Positions 12,400 to 24,344 of a DNA stretch of 64,000 nucleotides are shown here, in pieces (the first letter of the stretch is position 1; each line of letters opens with the position of its first letter). Origin of the DNA: Thunnus maccoyii (taxonomy: Eukaryota; Chordata; Actinopteri; Scombriformes; Scombridae); NCBI RefSeq assembly GCF_910596095.1, contig NC_056533.1, forward strand, positions 35,748,662 to 35,812,661. The letters are read 5' to 3'. Below the pieces are notes generated by a model. The model saw nothing but the letters and a program-made list of their open reading frames with translations, was not told the origin of the DNA and searched no databases. The position numbers were made by a program, and so were the translations under genes.

Positions 12400-12610
12400 A
12401 TAGAACTTGTCAAAGCACATTTGATAAGTGCCCCAAATAAGTAATGCTTGTGAGGCAGCATGCATGATACCAGGGCCTGAAACTGGAACATTGGATGGAA
12501 TGCAGCCATTATTGATGGTATTAACCACATCTGTGGTATTAATAAGCATAAACATGGTGTGTCATGATGTCAAAATGCCTGCCCTTAAAAGGTTTGTTAT
12601 GCTGTTTGGA
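12400..12610. repeat. Divergent interspersed repeat, copy 1 (pair with about 36290-36430)
   Basis: Shares a ggatggaatgcagccattat-like core, an ATTAA-rich stretch and a cctg...aaaaggttt segment with sequence at about 36330-36425. It appears to be a degraded shared repeat of unknown class. Confidence 0.4.
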
Positions 12611-12719
12611 CCAGAACTAACCCCAAAAATAAACAAATGAATAAAAAAAAATGGGCATATAATCATCTTTAGAAACTGTTCCTCTCCCGAATTGAAACAC
12701 GAGGCAACAAGGCCTCCTC

Positions 12720-12722
<3 letters not shown>

Positions 12723-12751
<29 letters not shown>
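12723..12751. repeat. (CA)n microsatellite
   Basis: CA array of about 29 bp in the IQGAP-CART spacer. Confidence 0.93.
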
Positions 12752-13349
12752 CGCTCTGAGCAGTGTATCATGTGTTTTCAAGCTGCACTGTAAATCGATA
12801 TGTGAAGGTGTGAAACAGATGAGTGTTGTCTTTTTCTCCACGGGGACACATCTTTATTGACGGTGTTAATAGTCACAGCTGTTACAGCTTCATCAGGATG
12901 AGCTGCGAGGACAAAAGAAGAACTTAGAAAATAATGAATGTAGAAAGACAAAGTTGTGCTGGTTAGATAATCAGCTTCATCTGTAACTACACTTTCTTTT
13001 TGTCATTGTAGTTTAGGTTTTGTATGGATAATATCCCAGTAATCTCCCTTAATGTCTTATAATACATCTTTTATTTAATAATGAGTTTATGAGACTTTTA
13101 TTGTCCTTGTCAACAGAAGACTTCAGATGTTACTGATACCATATTTGACACCAAGTACTCTGCACTCAGAGCTGTAATTAAGTAAAAAAAAAGACTTAAT
13201 GTCATGATGCTAAAAGAAAAGCACTGAAATGTTCATTAGAGATTGTTAATATAACCTTTATAGAATAACAAGTGAGCCTCCAGTTCTGGGTATTTTCAGA
13301 CTCCACTACAGACTGAGAACATCTCTAAAATGTCTTTTTGTTTCAAACA

Positions 13350-13620
13350 GGGCTGCAACTAACATTTATCTTCATCATTGATTATTTTCTTGATTAATAG
13401 ATGAGTCCCAAAGTCCAAAGTGCAACCTGCAATGTCTCGTTAGCCCTGAGCAACAGTCCACAACCCAAAGATATTCCATTTATTATCATAGAGGACTAAA
13501 GAAACCAGAAATTATTCACATTTCAGCAGCTGGAACCAGAGTTTAGTATATATACTGTATATAGTTGGCAATTAATTATCTCTGAATCAACTGATCACTG
13601 ATTTCTAGATAAAAATTAAT
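13350..13620 (+). mobile_element. ATTAATCG-type MITE
   Basis: Begins gggctgcaactaacattta and carries the family's cagtccacaacccaaagata and attcacatttcagcagctgg segments. The right terminal repeat is degraded. Confidence 0.6.
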
Positions 13621-14954
13621 TGTGTCATAAGATGAAAAAGATGAAAAAGAAGCTAACTTGTGTTGTTTTATAATTTTACCTCATGTTTTACTTCATAATT
13701 CACACAGTAACCAACCACAGCCGTTAGATAAATGTAGTAAAAATTATACATTTCTCCCTGAAACAGAGAGACTGAAGTATGTGATTCAAAATTCTACTGA
13801 AGTTTTATTTAAATGTATTTCATATCTGTTGATGCTTATAGTATCACAGTCAGTGTTTTACTGTTGTGCTGCTGACTGAGGAGCATTTATTGTAAACTGT
13901 AACTGATGTCAGCTGTTACCACGCGGGCTGATATGATTGGTGGTCGGTGGAGAGTCGAGTCTGCAGCCTCCAGTGAGTTATTTAAAACTGTCAAAAGGCA
14001 AAGAACACAAGGCAACAAAATCAATTCCACTTTTAGAGAGTGTGTGTGTTTGTTTGTTTACTCTCATACAGACGTATTCGACACAGCGTGAGATTACACA
14101 GCAATATCATCTGTATGAGTTTTAATCTAAAGCCTCGTCAGAGTGACCTCCGTCTATCGCCTGGATTTACATTACATGACATTACATTACATTACGTGTG
14201 TCAGTCTTACAGGTGGTCATCTGTATCTTAAATAATCTAAAGAAAATCCACATTATGGTGATGTTTAAATTGTGGTTTTATATTACAAAAACGTTTTATG
14301 TTTTCATTCTTACACCAAGACAAATGCTCTGTGTGCTGGTGCAGGTTATGTACTGTATGTCAGGGCTGGACAGCTGCACTATACAGATAAAAGTACAAAG
14401 TGTAAGTTTATATACTTTCAGGGTTGTGATCCTATTGGCCAGTTTAGAAACTCTGACTTTCAATCAGAAGAGAAGATCCACAGTGTCACAAACTAGAACA
14501 GTTTTCATGTTAATGGTCCTCAGTGGTCTAATAGTCATGTGAAACCACACTGAATGACCTCGTGTGGAGAACAAAAACCAGTGTTGATGTATTACGGACG
14601 TGTGTGCAGGAACATCGTCACTGAAAAGCTCTCATTTGCACAGAACTGTTTCCCAGCTGAGCACACTTCCTGTATACCGTCGTACCTGCTACACAAACAA
14701 AAATTATGCAAACAACCTTTGCATAAAAGGTCACATGTGAAAGTGCATGAAGTCAGCGTGCATGGTGACGTGACTCATTTCCAATGTGAAAATTCTGTTT
14801 TCACTCGTGAGTTGTCTGTTTGCATGTGAAATTACGTTTTAACATGTTAAACACTTGTTGGCAGGTGTGTGTGGGGAGAAATGATGTCATGACGTACAAC
14901 TTGACACAAACTGCTCATATCCTAAAATCATATTTGCAAAGTATCAAACTGTTT

Positions 14955-14977
14955 TTGTTGTTGTTGTTGTTGTTGTT
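14955..14977. repeat. (TTG)n repeat
   Basis: Short TTG trinucleotide array. Confidence 0.85.
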
Positions 14978-15251
14978 TTAAGGGATGTTAATGCCAGTAT
15001 CTCTGTTTCCTGCCAAGTCAAACCATTATGTGATCCCATTATCATTTAGTGAGGATCCCCCACTGCAACACCAGCAGCCTAAAGCTCCAGTATGGACAAA
15101 ATAAGTTCAGTACGATTCCAGTTAACAGCTGAGAGCATGTGTTATGTGTTAGCATGTGACTATATAGCTGCAAAATTTGACATGAACCAAGAAATCCCAC
15201 ACAACTATGAGTAACTAAATAAAATAGCAAACAGATATGTTGATAAATCTG

Positions 15252-15257
15252 TTTATT
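15252..15257 (-). terminator. Poly(A) signal of the minus-strand CART gene
   Basis: AATAAA on the minus strand (TTTATT on plus), about 220 bp after the stop codon, giving a compact 3' UTR that ends near 15235. Confidence 0.7.
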
Positions 15258-15475
15258 GAACATGAAACATTTACATGCTACAGTATATAACCGATAATGT
15301 CAGTAATACAAAATCCATGCTTTTCCTCAGGCGACAACTGCCAGAACGACAACAATACATAACGGATATGAATGATGATATCAAAGACGGTTAGATGAGA
15401 TTCAGGGTTCGTGTGGGTCTGCGGAAGTGATGCTGTGTTTGTGAGAAAGAAAATAAAAAAAACCCTTCAGTGGAT

Positions 15476-17649
15476 TTAGATGCACTTGAGCAGGTAGGAG
15501 TTACAGTTTGCTCCTCTGCCGCAGTCGCAGAGCTTCCCGATGCGAGGCCCGAACTTCATGGCACAGCGGTCGCCCATCCCACACTGAAGGAGGAGGAGGA
15601 GGAGGGGGGGGGCACAGAGAGAGAAAGAGAGGTCACTCACATATATGCAGATCCTTAAAATTGCAAAAATGTCAATGACGTTTGGCACCTGGAGTGAATA
15701 CAGACACAGGCCTTTACTTTAATTAATTTGTTTTGATTAATGCTGTTTCTGCTAATTCTATCTGATTTATTTAACAGAGAGGGTGAGAAAGAAAATGAGA
15801 GAGGGATGCTAATCATCCCGGCATTTATTGGTGAAATAATTAAACTCTGTTCATTAGCTCAAATTAGGCCTGTAGGTAACAGACTGATTGTGTTTTGTTT
15901 CTTAGTGATTTATTTTCTCCGAGGAGACATGAAGACTGAGAGGTTTTTGTTGCTTTTAAGCTTCTCTCTTTCAGCTAATTGGAATTTGGGCAGCAATCTT
16001 GATTAGTCTGTAATTGCTCTGAGTGAAAGACTGTTGTTGGCATTTTCTTGTTATCTTTTAATTAGTGGCAGGTATCTCTTTCTAACTGCTTTAATTAAAC
16101 AGCAGTGGAGCGATGCACGAAATACAATGACTGAGCGTTGTCAAACAAATCACACTCTGCTTGTCATTACAGGGAATAATGTAAAGGTGTATTTAGAGTT
16201 GCATCACATCAATATACAGTAATAAATAAAGAGGAGTTACCAGTGGGATGCTCCCTCTTTTCTCAGTGGAGGAAATGCGACTGTGCATCCTGCCCAGCAG
16301 AGCCTCCAGCGCTTCGATCTGCTCAACAATGAATCACAAAAACAAAACATATTAATCCTGTAGAAGATCAAAAGCTGCCCAACCGTTAACCTTTTAAACT
16401 CTTAAATATCTCCTTGAATTTTCAATTAAAGTTCTTTAAATTTATAAAACCATTTCCCACACAGTACGAGAGAATCACATATATATTCTTGCCTCATATC
16501 CACATTTGCAATAAAAGTGAATATTCTAAATATCTTGTGCAACATTTTTATACACTTTCCCCCAAAATTCAACCTGACATTAAGTATTATTAAGTATTAT
16601 TATCCTACTAATTTCCAGGAAATGTTCCAAACAGTTTCCTGATAGTAGCTGCTGGTTATTCTTAAGACATTTCTTTAAGTTTTTCAAATTTGGTGGAGTC
16701 ATTTCATTGTTTTTAAGAAAGTATCTCATATGATAATATCTAGTTTGACACACAAAACTACACACTGGAAAGTAAGTTTCTTCTGTCACTGGAAGAAGAG
16801 TTAAGAATCTAAGTTGTTTTAATTTAAGATGTTCTGCAAACTAACAACTAGGTACAAACCCAGATATAATGAGGGGTACTTAACACTTTTTGTCTGGAAA
16901 ATGTCCTAAAAATGTATTGTTGCAAATTACTGCAGGAAATTAGTATAAAATTAAGTGTTACTAAAACTTTAGTAACCTCTAGAAGTTAAATTAATGATGA
17001 GTTTAAAAAGTTCATCAGTGTTGGAAAAAAGGTGAATAAACTCTGATTTCCCTTTGACAATTATGACACACTTATAAAAGAAAAATAAAGAATATTTTAA
17101 GAAAAAGCACAGATTTATTATTGTTTTAAAGACCAATAAAACCAAAATCAGTCTGACTAGTTTGTATGCTGAAGTTTGTAGAACATCTCTTGGATTATTT
17201 TAAATGTTTTCTCTAAATTCTGTTCAATGTTTTCTACTAAACTGAATTAAAGACATTTGAAATGTGTTGACATGTTTTGAAGTGTTTGTTCAAAGTTTTT
17301 TCTTTCTTCTCTGCACCTACAGTTGTGGACCAACAGTAGTAAATAATCTGAACATAATTCAGATCTACAGACTTTTTCTAATGCATCATTTATTCTGCAA
17401 ATGAAAGGTTCCCAATGTTTCCCAAATTTGTGAAAAGTGATCCTGTATCATTAAGGATCTTCCCCAAAGACATTTCTGTCAGTCTAACAGTAGAAGTCTG
17501 CAGATACTGACCAGGTCTCTGTCTGCTGCTGGTTCAGGTTTCTCCACTCCAAAGTCCTCGGCGGAGACTTCCTGGGACGTCTGGCCGTCACACAGGACGG
17601 ACAGCAGGCCGACAAACAGCAGCCCGCGGAGCAGCCCGGAGCTGTCCAT
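15476..17649 (-). CDS. cartpt: CART prepropeptide, divergent paralogue (3 exons, 107 aa)
   Basis: Complete cocaine- and amphetamine-regulated transcript precursor, a secreted hypothalamic and neuroendocrine anorexigenic peptide. Exons: 17649-17512 (donor gtcagt), 16318-16241 (acceptor gttgagcag, donor gtaact), 15583-15476 (acceptor ccttcag, TAA stop). All junctions are phase 0. Residues 1-22 (MDSSGLLRGLLFVGLLSVLC...) form a signal peptide. The C-terminal domain has six cysteines (C73, C79, C91, C93, C99, C106) with canonical CART spacing and the core GPRIGKLCDCGRGANCNSYL. Only one dibasic site, K66-R67, precedes it. The position matching the upstream KR of normal CART reads R60-I61. Unusual CART features are the aromatic-poor EKRGSIPL linker, Met/Phe (CAMKFGPR) in place of CAVRKGAR, and a terminal Ile. 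The CART identity is secure from cysteine pattern and exon structure; the paralogue number (cart1-4 nomenclature) cannot be assigned here. Confidence 0.95.
15720..16120. promoter_or_regulatory. Homeodomain-motif-rich segment in CART intron 2 (candidate enhancer)
   Basis: Complex, non-repetitive sequence densely packed with TAATTA, TAATTAG, ATTAAT and ATTAAAC motifs (for example 15720-15742, 15836-15842, 15976-15981, 16058-16065 and 16091-16098). It lies inside intron 2 of a neuropeptide gene. Enhancer function is inference. Confidence 0.3.
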
Positions 17650-17810
17650 GGTGCTGGTTCCGGTGGAGGAGGAGGAGGAAGAGGAGGAGGAGGAGGGTGG
17701 AGGGCGGAGGTCCAGGGAGGAGAGAGGCAAGAGAGCAGGACTGAAGGAGCAGAGGTTCACAGCAGGTCCACAGAAGACTCTCCCTCCACCCACCGGACCT
17801 TCTCCTCCCT

Positions 17811-17816
17811 CTTATA
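17811..17816 (-). promoter_or_regulatory. TATA box of the minus-strand CART gene
   Basis: TATAAG on the minus strand, about 162 bp upstream of the ATG. This places the start of transcription near 17785 and gives a 5' UTR of about 135 nt. A ctccgcccg GC-box-like motif lies just upstream at about 17828-17836. Confidence 0.7.
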
Positions 17817-18056
17817 CAGAGTCGTAGCTCCGCCCGAAAGGCCACTGCAGGATTAATGTACAGGGGGCAGGCAGGGATGGATGGATGGTTGGAGGATAAA
17901 CATCAACTTTTCTTTAAAATTGTATTTGTAGTTAGAAAACAGGAATAAATCAAGATTAAACACACCACGTATTTGTTTTGTGGTGTATTCAAACCGCCAG
18001 GAACTCAGCACTTATGCAGACGTAAAATCACAGGAAATATTTGTAGTGCACGCAGG

Positions 18057-18480
18057 TGAGCTGATTACCTGGTCACATGATTTCCTGGCAGGTAATTAAA
18101 GGAATGTTTCAATGTTATTCAGTCGATTTGAAGATGTTTTTGTCCCTTAAAACTCAAAAAAACAATTAAAAGACCATAGTTTGTTACAATCCATGAATTA
18201 ATCCTGAATTAATCCATTAATTATCTGATTATCTCGCTGAAATACCTTAATTACATCAGTATTAATGTAATATAAGCTGATTACCTGACCATATGATTTC
18301 ATGGCAGGTTAATTAAACAATGTCTTAATGCTATTTAGTACTTTAAGAGGTTTTTACCCTTTAAAACTCCTTAAACAGTACAGAACCCCCCATTAAAACA
18401 CCAACCCATGAATTAATCCCTTGATATTCTGATTATTCCATTAAAAATATCTTAATTACATCATTTTTAATGTGTAAAAT
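18057..18480. repeat. Tandem duplication (216-bp period) upstream of the CART promoter
   Basis: Two adjacent diverged copies begin agctgattacctg at 18058 and 18274. They share catgatttcctggcaggt / catatgatttcatggcaggt, catgaattaatcc and ttaattacatca. A third partial match (actacctgaccacatg) occurs at about 18585. The unit is AT-rich and lies about 250-660 bp upstream of the TATA box. Confidence 0.75.
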
Positions 18481-19059
18481 AATTGTGTTTTAAATTGGAA
18501 AATTAAAGGATTCAGTTTCATAGTTAAATATGTATGAATATATCCTCTCAAAATCCCAACAGGAGACATATTTGACCTTCAGACTACCTGACCACATGTG
18601 TGAGAGCTGCAAACTGCATCAATAAGCAGCTATCGGCCTGGAAACACAAACCCTGATAATTCATCCATCTAATCATTAATCTCCCTCTAATCAAAATCTT
18701 TCAGAAAACCATTACTATACATGTACAGCAGATAGACAGATACAGTCTTTATTGTCTGGAGGAGGATTTGTTTGCACAGCTGGTACATATGCTACACAGA
18801 AACATACAGATATCCATACAACAACAAACTGATATACACAATATGTAAACATATGCCTGTATCCCAACCCATAGACTCATATATAGATAAGTCTGGATCT
18901 ATACAACCGTGTCAAAGAGATATTCTATGCAGCTAGGCAGAACAGACAAAACTTCTGCTAAAGTAAGTTCTTCTCTATTTTAAAGTCATAAAGGAGAAAT
19001 AATTAAAGTTTCTATTCCTACCAGAACCTTTCCTCTCAGCAGCCTGTGGTGCTAGATTG

Positions 19060-19199
19060 GTGTCTGTTTCACTAAATGTGCAACATGCAAGGTGTGACTT
19101 GCAGCATTAATAATTTCCTCTTGTGTTCATTTCAACACAAGAGGAAATAATTTAATTTTCTGCAGTTTGCAAGTGACATTTATCTGTGAAACGAGGCAC
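19060..19199. repeat. Foldback element with a perfect 15-bp hairpin core
   Basis: The arms attTCCTCTTGTGTT (19113-19127) and AACACAAGAGGAAAT (19134-19148) are exact reverse complements around a 6-nt loop. Outer segments also pair imperfectly: gtgtctgtttcac with gtgaaacgaggcac, and cttgcag with ctgcag. The whole 140 bp can fold into one hairpin, most likely a foldback MITE. Confidence 0.7.
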
Positions 19200-19544
19200 T
19201 GGCAACATGTGTGTAAGCAGCGCTCGCAAATAGCTTTCATGAAACTGGGTCCCTGGTTCCACACCCCTGAGAGATTAGAGATTCAAATAGTAAAGTTAAA
19301 TCAAATGAAATCGATATGACAATTCAGTCTCATTTTCAGGGTAAAGCTCTGCAACTTTATCCAGAATTCTTTGAAGCAGAAAGAGAAAACTTGTACAGAA
19401 GAATGACTGGTCTATAGAAATGTTTGTATTTTTCTTATAAAACAAGTGACATAATACATAATTACTACAGATTGAGAGCTTTGTTTTGTTTTTGACTAAA
19501 TCGCTATAATATAAAGGGAAATTACTGAATTAATGCTGCATTCA

Positions 19545-19930
19545 TTCATTTTTGGCCACTAGGGGGCAGAAGAACTCCACAACAAGCTGACAGACACACA
19601 GCACTGACATATATATCTCTTAAAGTTGTTATAGTTAACATGTTAGCAAACAGTTGCCTATTTAAACATCCAGCACCTGATGAATGTCCAAAGTCCAATA
19701 TTCCCCTTCCCCTGATGAAAATATTTAGCTCTTTAGCTGCTACATGTTCCAGTTTTCTTTCCCAGCTAGTTTCTAATGTTTCTTCCAGTTGGAAGTGGGC
19801 GGTTACCTTATAGTGTGTTTATTAAAGCCTTTTCAGTGAAAACAGCAGCACATCTGTCATAAAAACCAAAACAACAAGCTACAAGAAGCTAAAAAGCTGC
19901 AGAGTTGGTGATAATTCTGAGTCATTTCAT
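19545..19930 (+). mobile_element. Interspersed repeat 'ggccactagggggcag', copy 1 of 4
   Basis: Starts ttttggccactagggggcag, then cactgacatat, gttagcaaacagttgcctat, catccagca, ctctttagctgctacatgtt and ccaaaacaacaagct. The same ordered blocks recur at about 27630-28140, 30180-30460 and 33745-34170. Confidence 0.6.
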
Positions 19931-22900
19931 TCATTATTAATATAGAAAGTATTAACAGGAGGGAACTTTGATATTTCAAAACTGTTTGATGTCCAGGTTC
20001 AATCTTAATTTTAAACACGCGCAGTTTTTGGATTTGATTACATATTTATTACAGTGAAAGCTAAGAAATTAAAGAAGGTTATTTTTCTCCCTTGAAAAGG
20101 TAAAAACAGCATAAATCTCATCTCAACACCTGCAGTGACTTTTATTTGAAGTCTTTTTACATTCAACACTTTGAAATCATTCATAAAGCCAGAAAAGTGC
20201 TGTTGCACTAAACCAATGTCAGAGCAGGTATTATATCAGCAGGTATATATCTGCTTTGGATTTCTGATGGAAAACACATGCTGGGTCATCACTGCTTGAG
20301 GTGGAGCCAAGTGCAACATGCTTAAAAGCTTCATGTAACCACAGTATGAATTTAAAAAAGCAAAACAAAGAAACTAAACTAAACATTTCTGGAGGTGGAT
20401 TCAAAGCTGAAATGTTGCAAGACCCTAAAAACTATTTTATAAATTAGCCTTTCTTGAATTTTTACTTCCCACTGCTGCACATATTTAACCATAGCTTGTA
20501 ATAAATACAGTTTATTCACAGTGTTTTTCATTGTATTTCATCACAAAGTATGACAAATGAAAGCAAAGCACCCAGCTGTGACAAAAGCCGTCCTTATTCT
20601 CAACAGAAAAAAAAAACCGCTGAAAAGCAGAACAGATCCGGCTGGTCGACACATGTGGCCTGCAGCCAACAGATATGTACTCTTCATTTGTCCCGGGAGT
20701 CTTAATCCGCGGAGCCATAAAAGACTGAAGAGCTCATTTGAAGGTCCTTTAGCCTCTTTTGGCTTTGGGGAGAAGATAGGAGGCAAACAGCAGTGTAATA
20801 TTTCCCTCGCTCAATGCCGGAAGCAATTTAGCCTGTAATAAAAACAAGTCAATAGTGAATGAAAAGTGTCTTCATTGTTGAATTGTGCTTGGCTCAAGCT
20901 TTTTTTTTTTTTTTTGTTATTTGCTTGTTGCGTCAGTTTATGTCTTTAGGTGCAGAAAAAAAGGCAGCGTGGTATCATATTCAATAAGTGATTACATTTC
21001 ATGCACTGTTAAGCACATTCTATGAATATGACACTCTTATCATTCCTGTTAATACCCAGATTATATTAATGTGTATGCATAAAGTACATTCAAATATGTC
21101 TATATTAGAGGAAACATATTTATATGTCAAAATAAATATGTAGTTTTACTCTATTTTCAGATATTCATTATATAGAATACCTACAATTTAGTTGGTAGTA
21201 TACGAAACAGATTTTAAAACTTAATATGTGAATAGGCCCAATATATACAGTGTATATAACATCTAAATGTAATGTCTGAGTACATATTAATATAAAATAT
21301 ACTGTATCTATAAAAAAAAAAACCTATCAATAGAATTAAATTGCTCCTAACTTTGATACTAACATACAATGTTTATATATATATTTACATGTGGACCAAA
21401 GTCTTCCAAAGTCTGAATCTGATAAACCAAACAGACTCTTTTCTCTATTGACATGCAGACACTGCAGCTCACCTGAGCTCTCTGTATTGGTGCCAGCGTG
21501 CTGAAAGCCACAATGAGCTCCTGTGTTCATGCAAACAGCTGTCACATAGAGCGGAGAGACTGTTTCCCGCCTGCACCCAGGTAACGTGATCTAATCAAGC
21601 TGCGGTGATAATCCACCAAACTTGAGACTCTATCTTCAAATTATGGGTGCCAGATGTGATTAAAAGTGAAACAGAATGTGAATGTGTATACTGAATAACC
21701 AACACTACTTACTCATTTATCTTGTGCAGTTATGTTCCATTATATATCTTTCAGTAGTACGTTTCTAATCCCCTTCATATTACTCTCCTTGAGATGTGTT
21801 ACACTTGTGTTTCTCCCGTTCCTAGAAACATTTCCTGTTGTCATCTTTTGTCACAGTGTCCAGAGTCTCCTGCATTTCTTCCATGGTGGCAAATCCAATA
21901 ACTACACCCTTCTCCCGTGCTATCAATGGCTTCTGGAAATTTTGGGGTTCCCCCTTGTATTAAACCATTTTTAACACACTTGTGCAGACCAGGTGGTTCA
22001 GTTAAAACAATTAACATCCCCACGTTAGCTCTTAACAGAAGCTACCTGTAGATGATAATGAAACATTAGCTACTTTTAGCAACCTCATACTATGATTGGC
22101 TGACAGGGAGTATCAGGATTCATCCTCTGTGAACCATGAATGTCTGCACAAGAATTTACAGCAATCCATCCAATAGTTGTTGAGATATTTCAGTCTGGAC
22201 TTAAGTGGTGGACCGACGAAAAGAACAATATTGCCATCCAGAGCACAGCTAAAATGTTTCTGAAACGTAACGTTGTATTTGCATATATGGAAAAAGTAAA
22301 ATATGGAAAATAGCTCCAAAAGGCACCTGGTGTTTGTCAGTTGTGTTAGAAGCTTAGTTAGGCAGCTCAATGCAAATAACAGAAAGGAAACTAAAAAATT
22401 AAACTTTCAAAACAGAGTAGTTGGATAATAGTGACATTTCAATAGTGTCGGCCCATTCACATACAGCTGAATATTTGAATTTTAGTGAATCAGAGAGGTT
22501 TTCAGGTTGATATTGATTAATGGAGGAATCCTTTGTCACTACTCCAGACAGACAGCATGTTTTTATGTTGCCCAGGAGATACAGAGATGAATGGAGCAAT
22601 TACTGGTCCAGACCTTACAGTGCTTCGTTTACAACCTCTCTAATGTGAAGCCCAACAGAGACAGACGGACAGACAGACAGAAAGAGTCATTTAGTGACTG
22701 CCCAGAGGTAATGTTTGGAGGGTCAGCTGTTAACCTTTAACCCTGTGATGAAATGGAGCTGTATGACTGATGTTTCTCGCTATTGCCCTCCAGTCTGACT
22801 ATATTCATTCACACTTATGGTCGATTAGAGATTTGGTAAATCCCAAAATGAACTGCGGTTTCTGCTTTAACAGCATAATGACTCAACACTCTTACCTGAT

Positions 22901-23250
22901 TATGGAGGATAAACAATAAGCCAGTGTTGAGTAAATATTGGTGAAAAAGAACAGAGCATCTCTACACTTGATTATTGATCAGAGTTCTTAAACCAAGGTC
23001 AAACCACAGCAAATTGCTTTTGCAATTTGCGAGTTAGCCAGTCAATTAGAGAAAGCCTGGAAGATGCTTTCTTCTGCTATTCAGTGCACAATTAGATTTA
23101 CATTTTGTACATAAAGACATGTCACCTGAAATTATGTATATATACTGTTATGATTTATGTTTTCTTTGGTTTATCTTAGATGTCTTACTATATTATTAAT
23201 GTTTGACATACAAATTGTTTTGTAATTCCATGTAGGATGGGACAAATGTT
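19930..23250. other. Intergenic DNA between the CART genes, part 1
   Basis: No gene is supported. Mostly AT-rich complex sequence, with poly(T)/poly(A) runs (about 20900 and 21310), an agttgttgagatatttcag repeat segment (about 22080-22260) and a short (ACAG)n tract (about 22668-22682). The stretch 20555-20840 is non-repetitive and of intermediate GC. Confidence 0.5.
22080..22260 (+). mobile_element. Fragment of the 'agttgttgagatatttcag' fish repeat
   Basis: Contains cagcaatccatccaatagtt, gttgagatatttcagtctgg and agtggtggaccgacgaa, a very common teleost repeat end. Related to the longer copy at 11745-12300. Confidence 0.55.
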
Positions 23251-23260
23251 TTACATGACA

Positions 23261-23531
23261 TGATTGTTTAATCATTAAAGTCATTTTTCAAGCAAAAATG
23301 CCAAAATAGCCGATGGTTCCAGGTTCTTAAATGCAATAATGTGTTGCTTTTCTCTGGTCTTATGTTATTGTAAATTGAATATTTTGAGGGTTTCAGACTT
23401 TGTCAGAGGCATCAAGCCACTGGATGATGTTACCTTATGCTGTGTGATATTGTGATTGTCATTTTTCATGGATTCATTGTGAAAATAATTGATAGATCAA
23501 TCGATAATGAAAATAATAGTTAGTTGCAGCC
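23261..23531 (-). mobile_element. ATTAATCG-type MITE
   Basis: Has attgtttaatcattaaagtc at the left and gataatgaaaataatagtta then gttgcagcc at the right, with family interior blocks between. Inverted relative to the 7500 copy. Confidence 0.6.
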
Positions 23532-24082
23532 TTTAAGGAAAATTAATTAAAATGAAACAAACAAAATAACTAACCAGCTAAATAACTCAATATCAGCCCA
23601 GTGTACTGTAACGTGACGGCGACTGAAGCTGAACTTCAAAACATGATTAACGTCTTTTACAGCGGTGACATTCTTTGTAGGATCATGTGCATTGCATGGA
23701 ATAATTTAATTACACTGATGTACCAATTAACATCCTATGTGATAGGGTTCTCCTTTTGTTAATGTTGTAATGCGATTAGTGATGCACCATTGCACCAGTG
23801 CCACCGTACAGCAAACTAATTATTTTACTCAACACATTTTATCACAATGCTGCAGGTCTTTTAAATCAAATTTCCCTCTTTTTAAAGCCTTTATAAAAGG
23901 CTTTTTTATTAAGGAAATAATACATTCTGCTTTTTTCTCCGAGATTCTTTATCTGCTTTATTATTGTAATTGTTTTGACATTATTGCTGGGTATTTTAGT
24001 CACTTTTATTTTACTTTATTATTTTTTTTTAATTGTTTGGTCTTATTTTTGCCAAAATGTTTTAATCCTGGTTCAATCATGT

Positions 24083-24150
24083 AAGGCACTTTGTAACTTC
24101 ATTTTGAAAAGTGCTGTATAAATAAAGTTTATTTATTATTATTATTATTA
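24083..24150 (+). mobile_element. Retrotransposon-type 3' tail
   Basis: aaggcactttgtaacttc, then gaaaagtgctgtataaataa and a (TTA)n tail. This is the typical end of fish LINE/SINE copies. The 5' extent and class are uncertain. Confidence 0.5.
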
Positions 24151-24344
24151 TAATCCTCAGTGAAAAGAGTCTTTCAATACAAAAAATACCTTGTTGTTGG
24201 CTGATAAATGGTGGAGTTGATGCATGACTCATACAGGAAGATAATAAATGTTTACATGTAATGCGTAGGCAACACTAGTGATATTATCCTCTTTTATGGC
24301 TTCTATTGTAACACTAGATAGTGAAGCATAAATGACTAAAACAA

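Larger units (their letters stand above)
12900..15240. other. Spacer between IQGAP and the minus-strand CART gene
   Basis: Apart from one MITE and a TTG tract, no gene or recognised repeat is supported. ORFs here are short, unconserved in appearance and lack paired splice context. A weak possible terminal exon at 12849-12905 is discussed separately. Confidence 0.5.
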
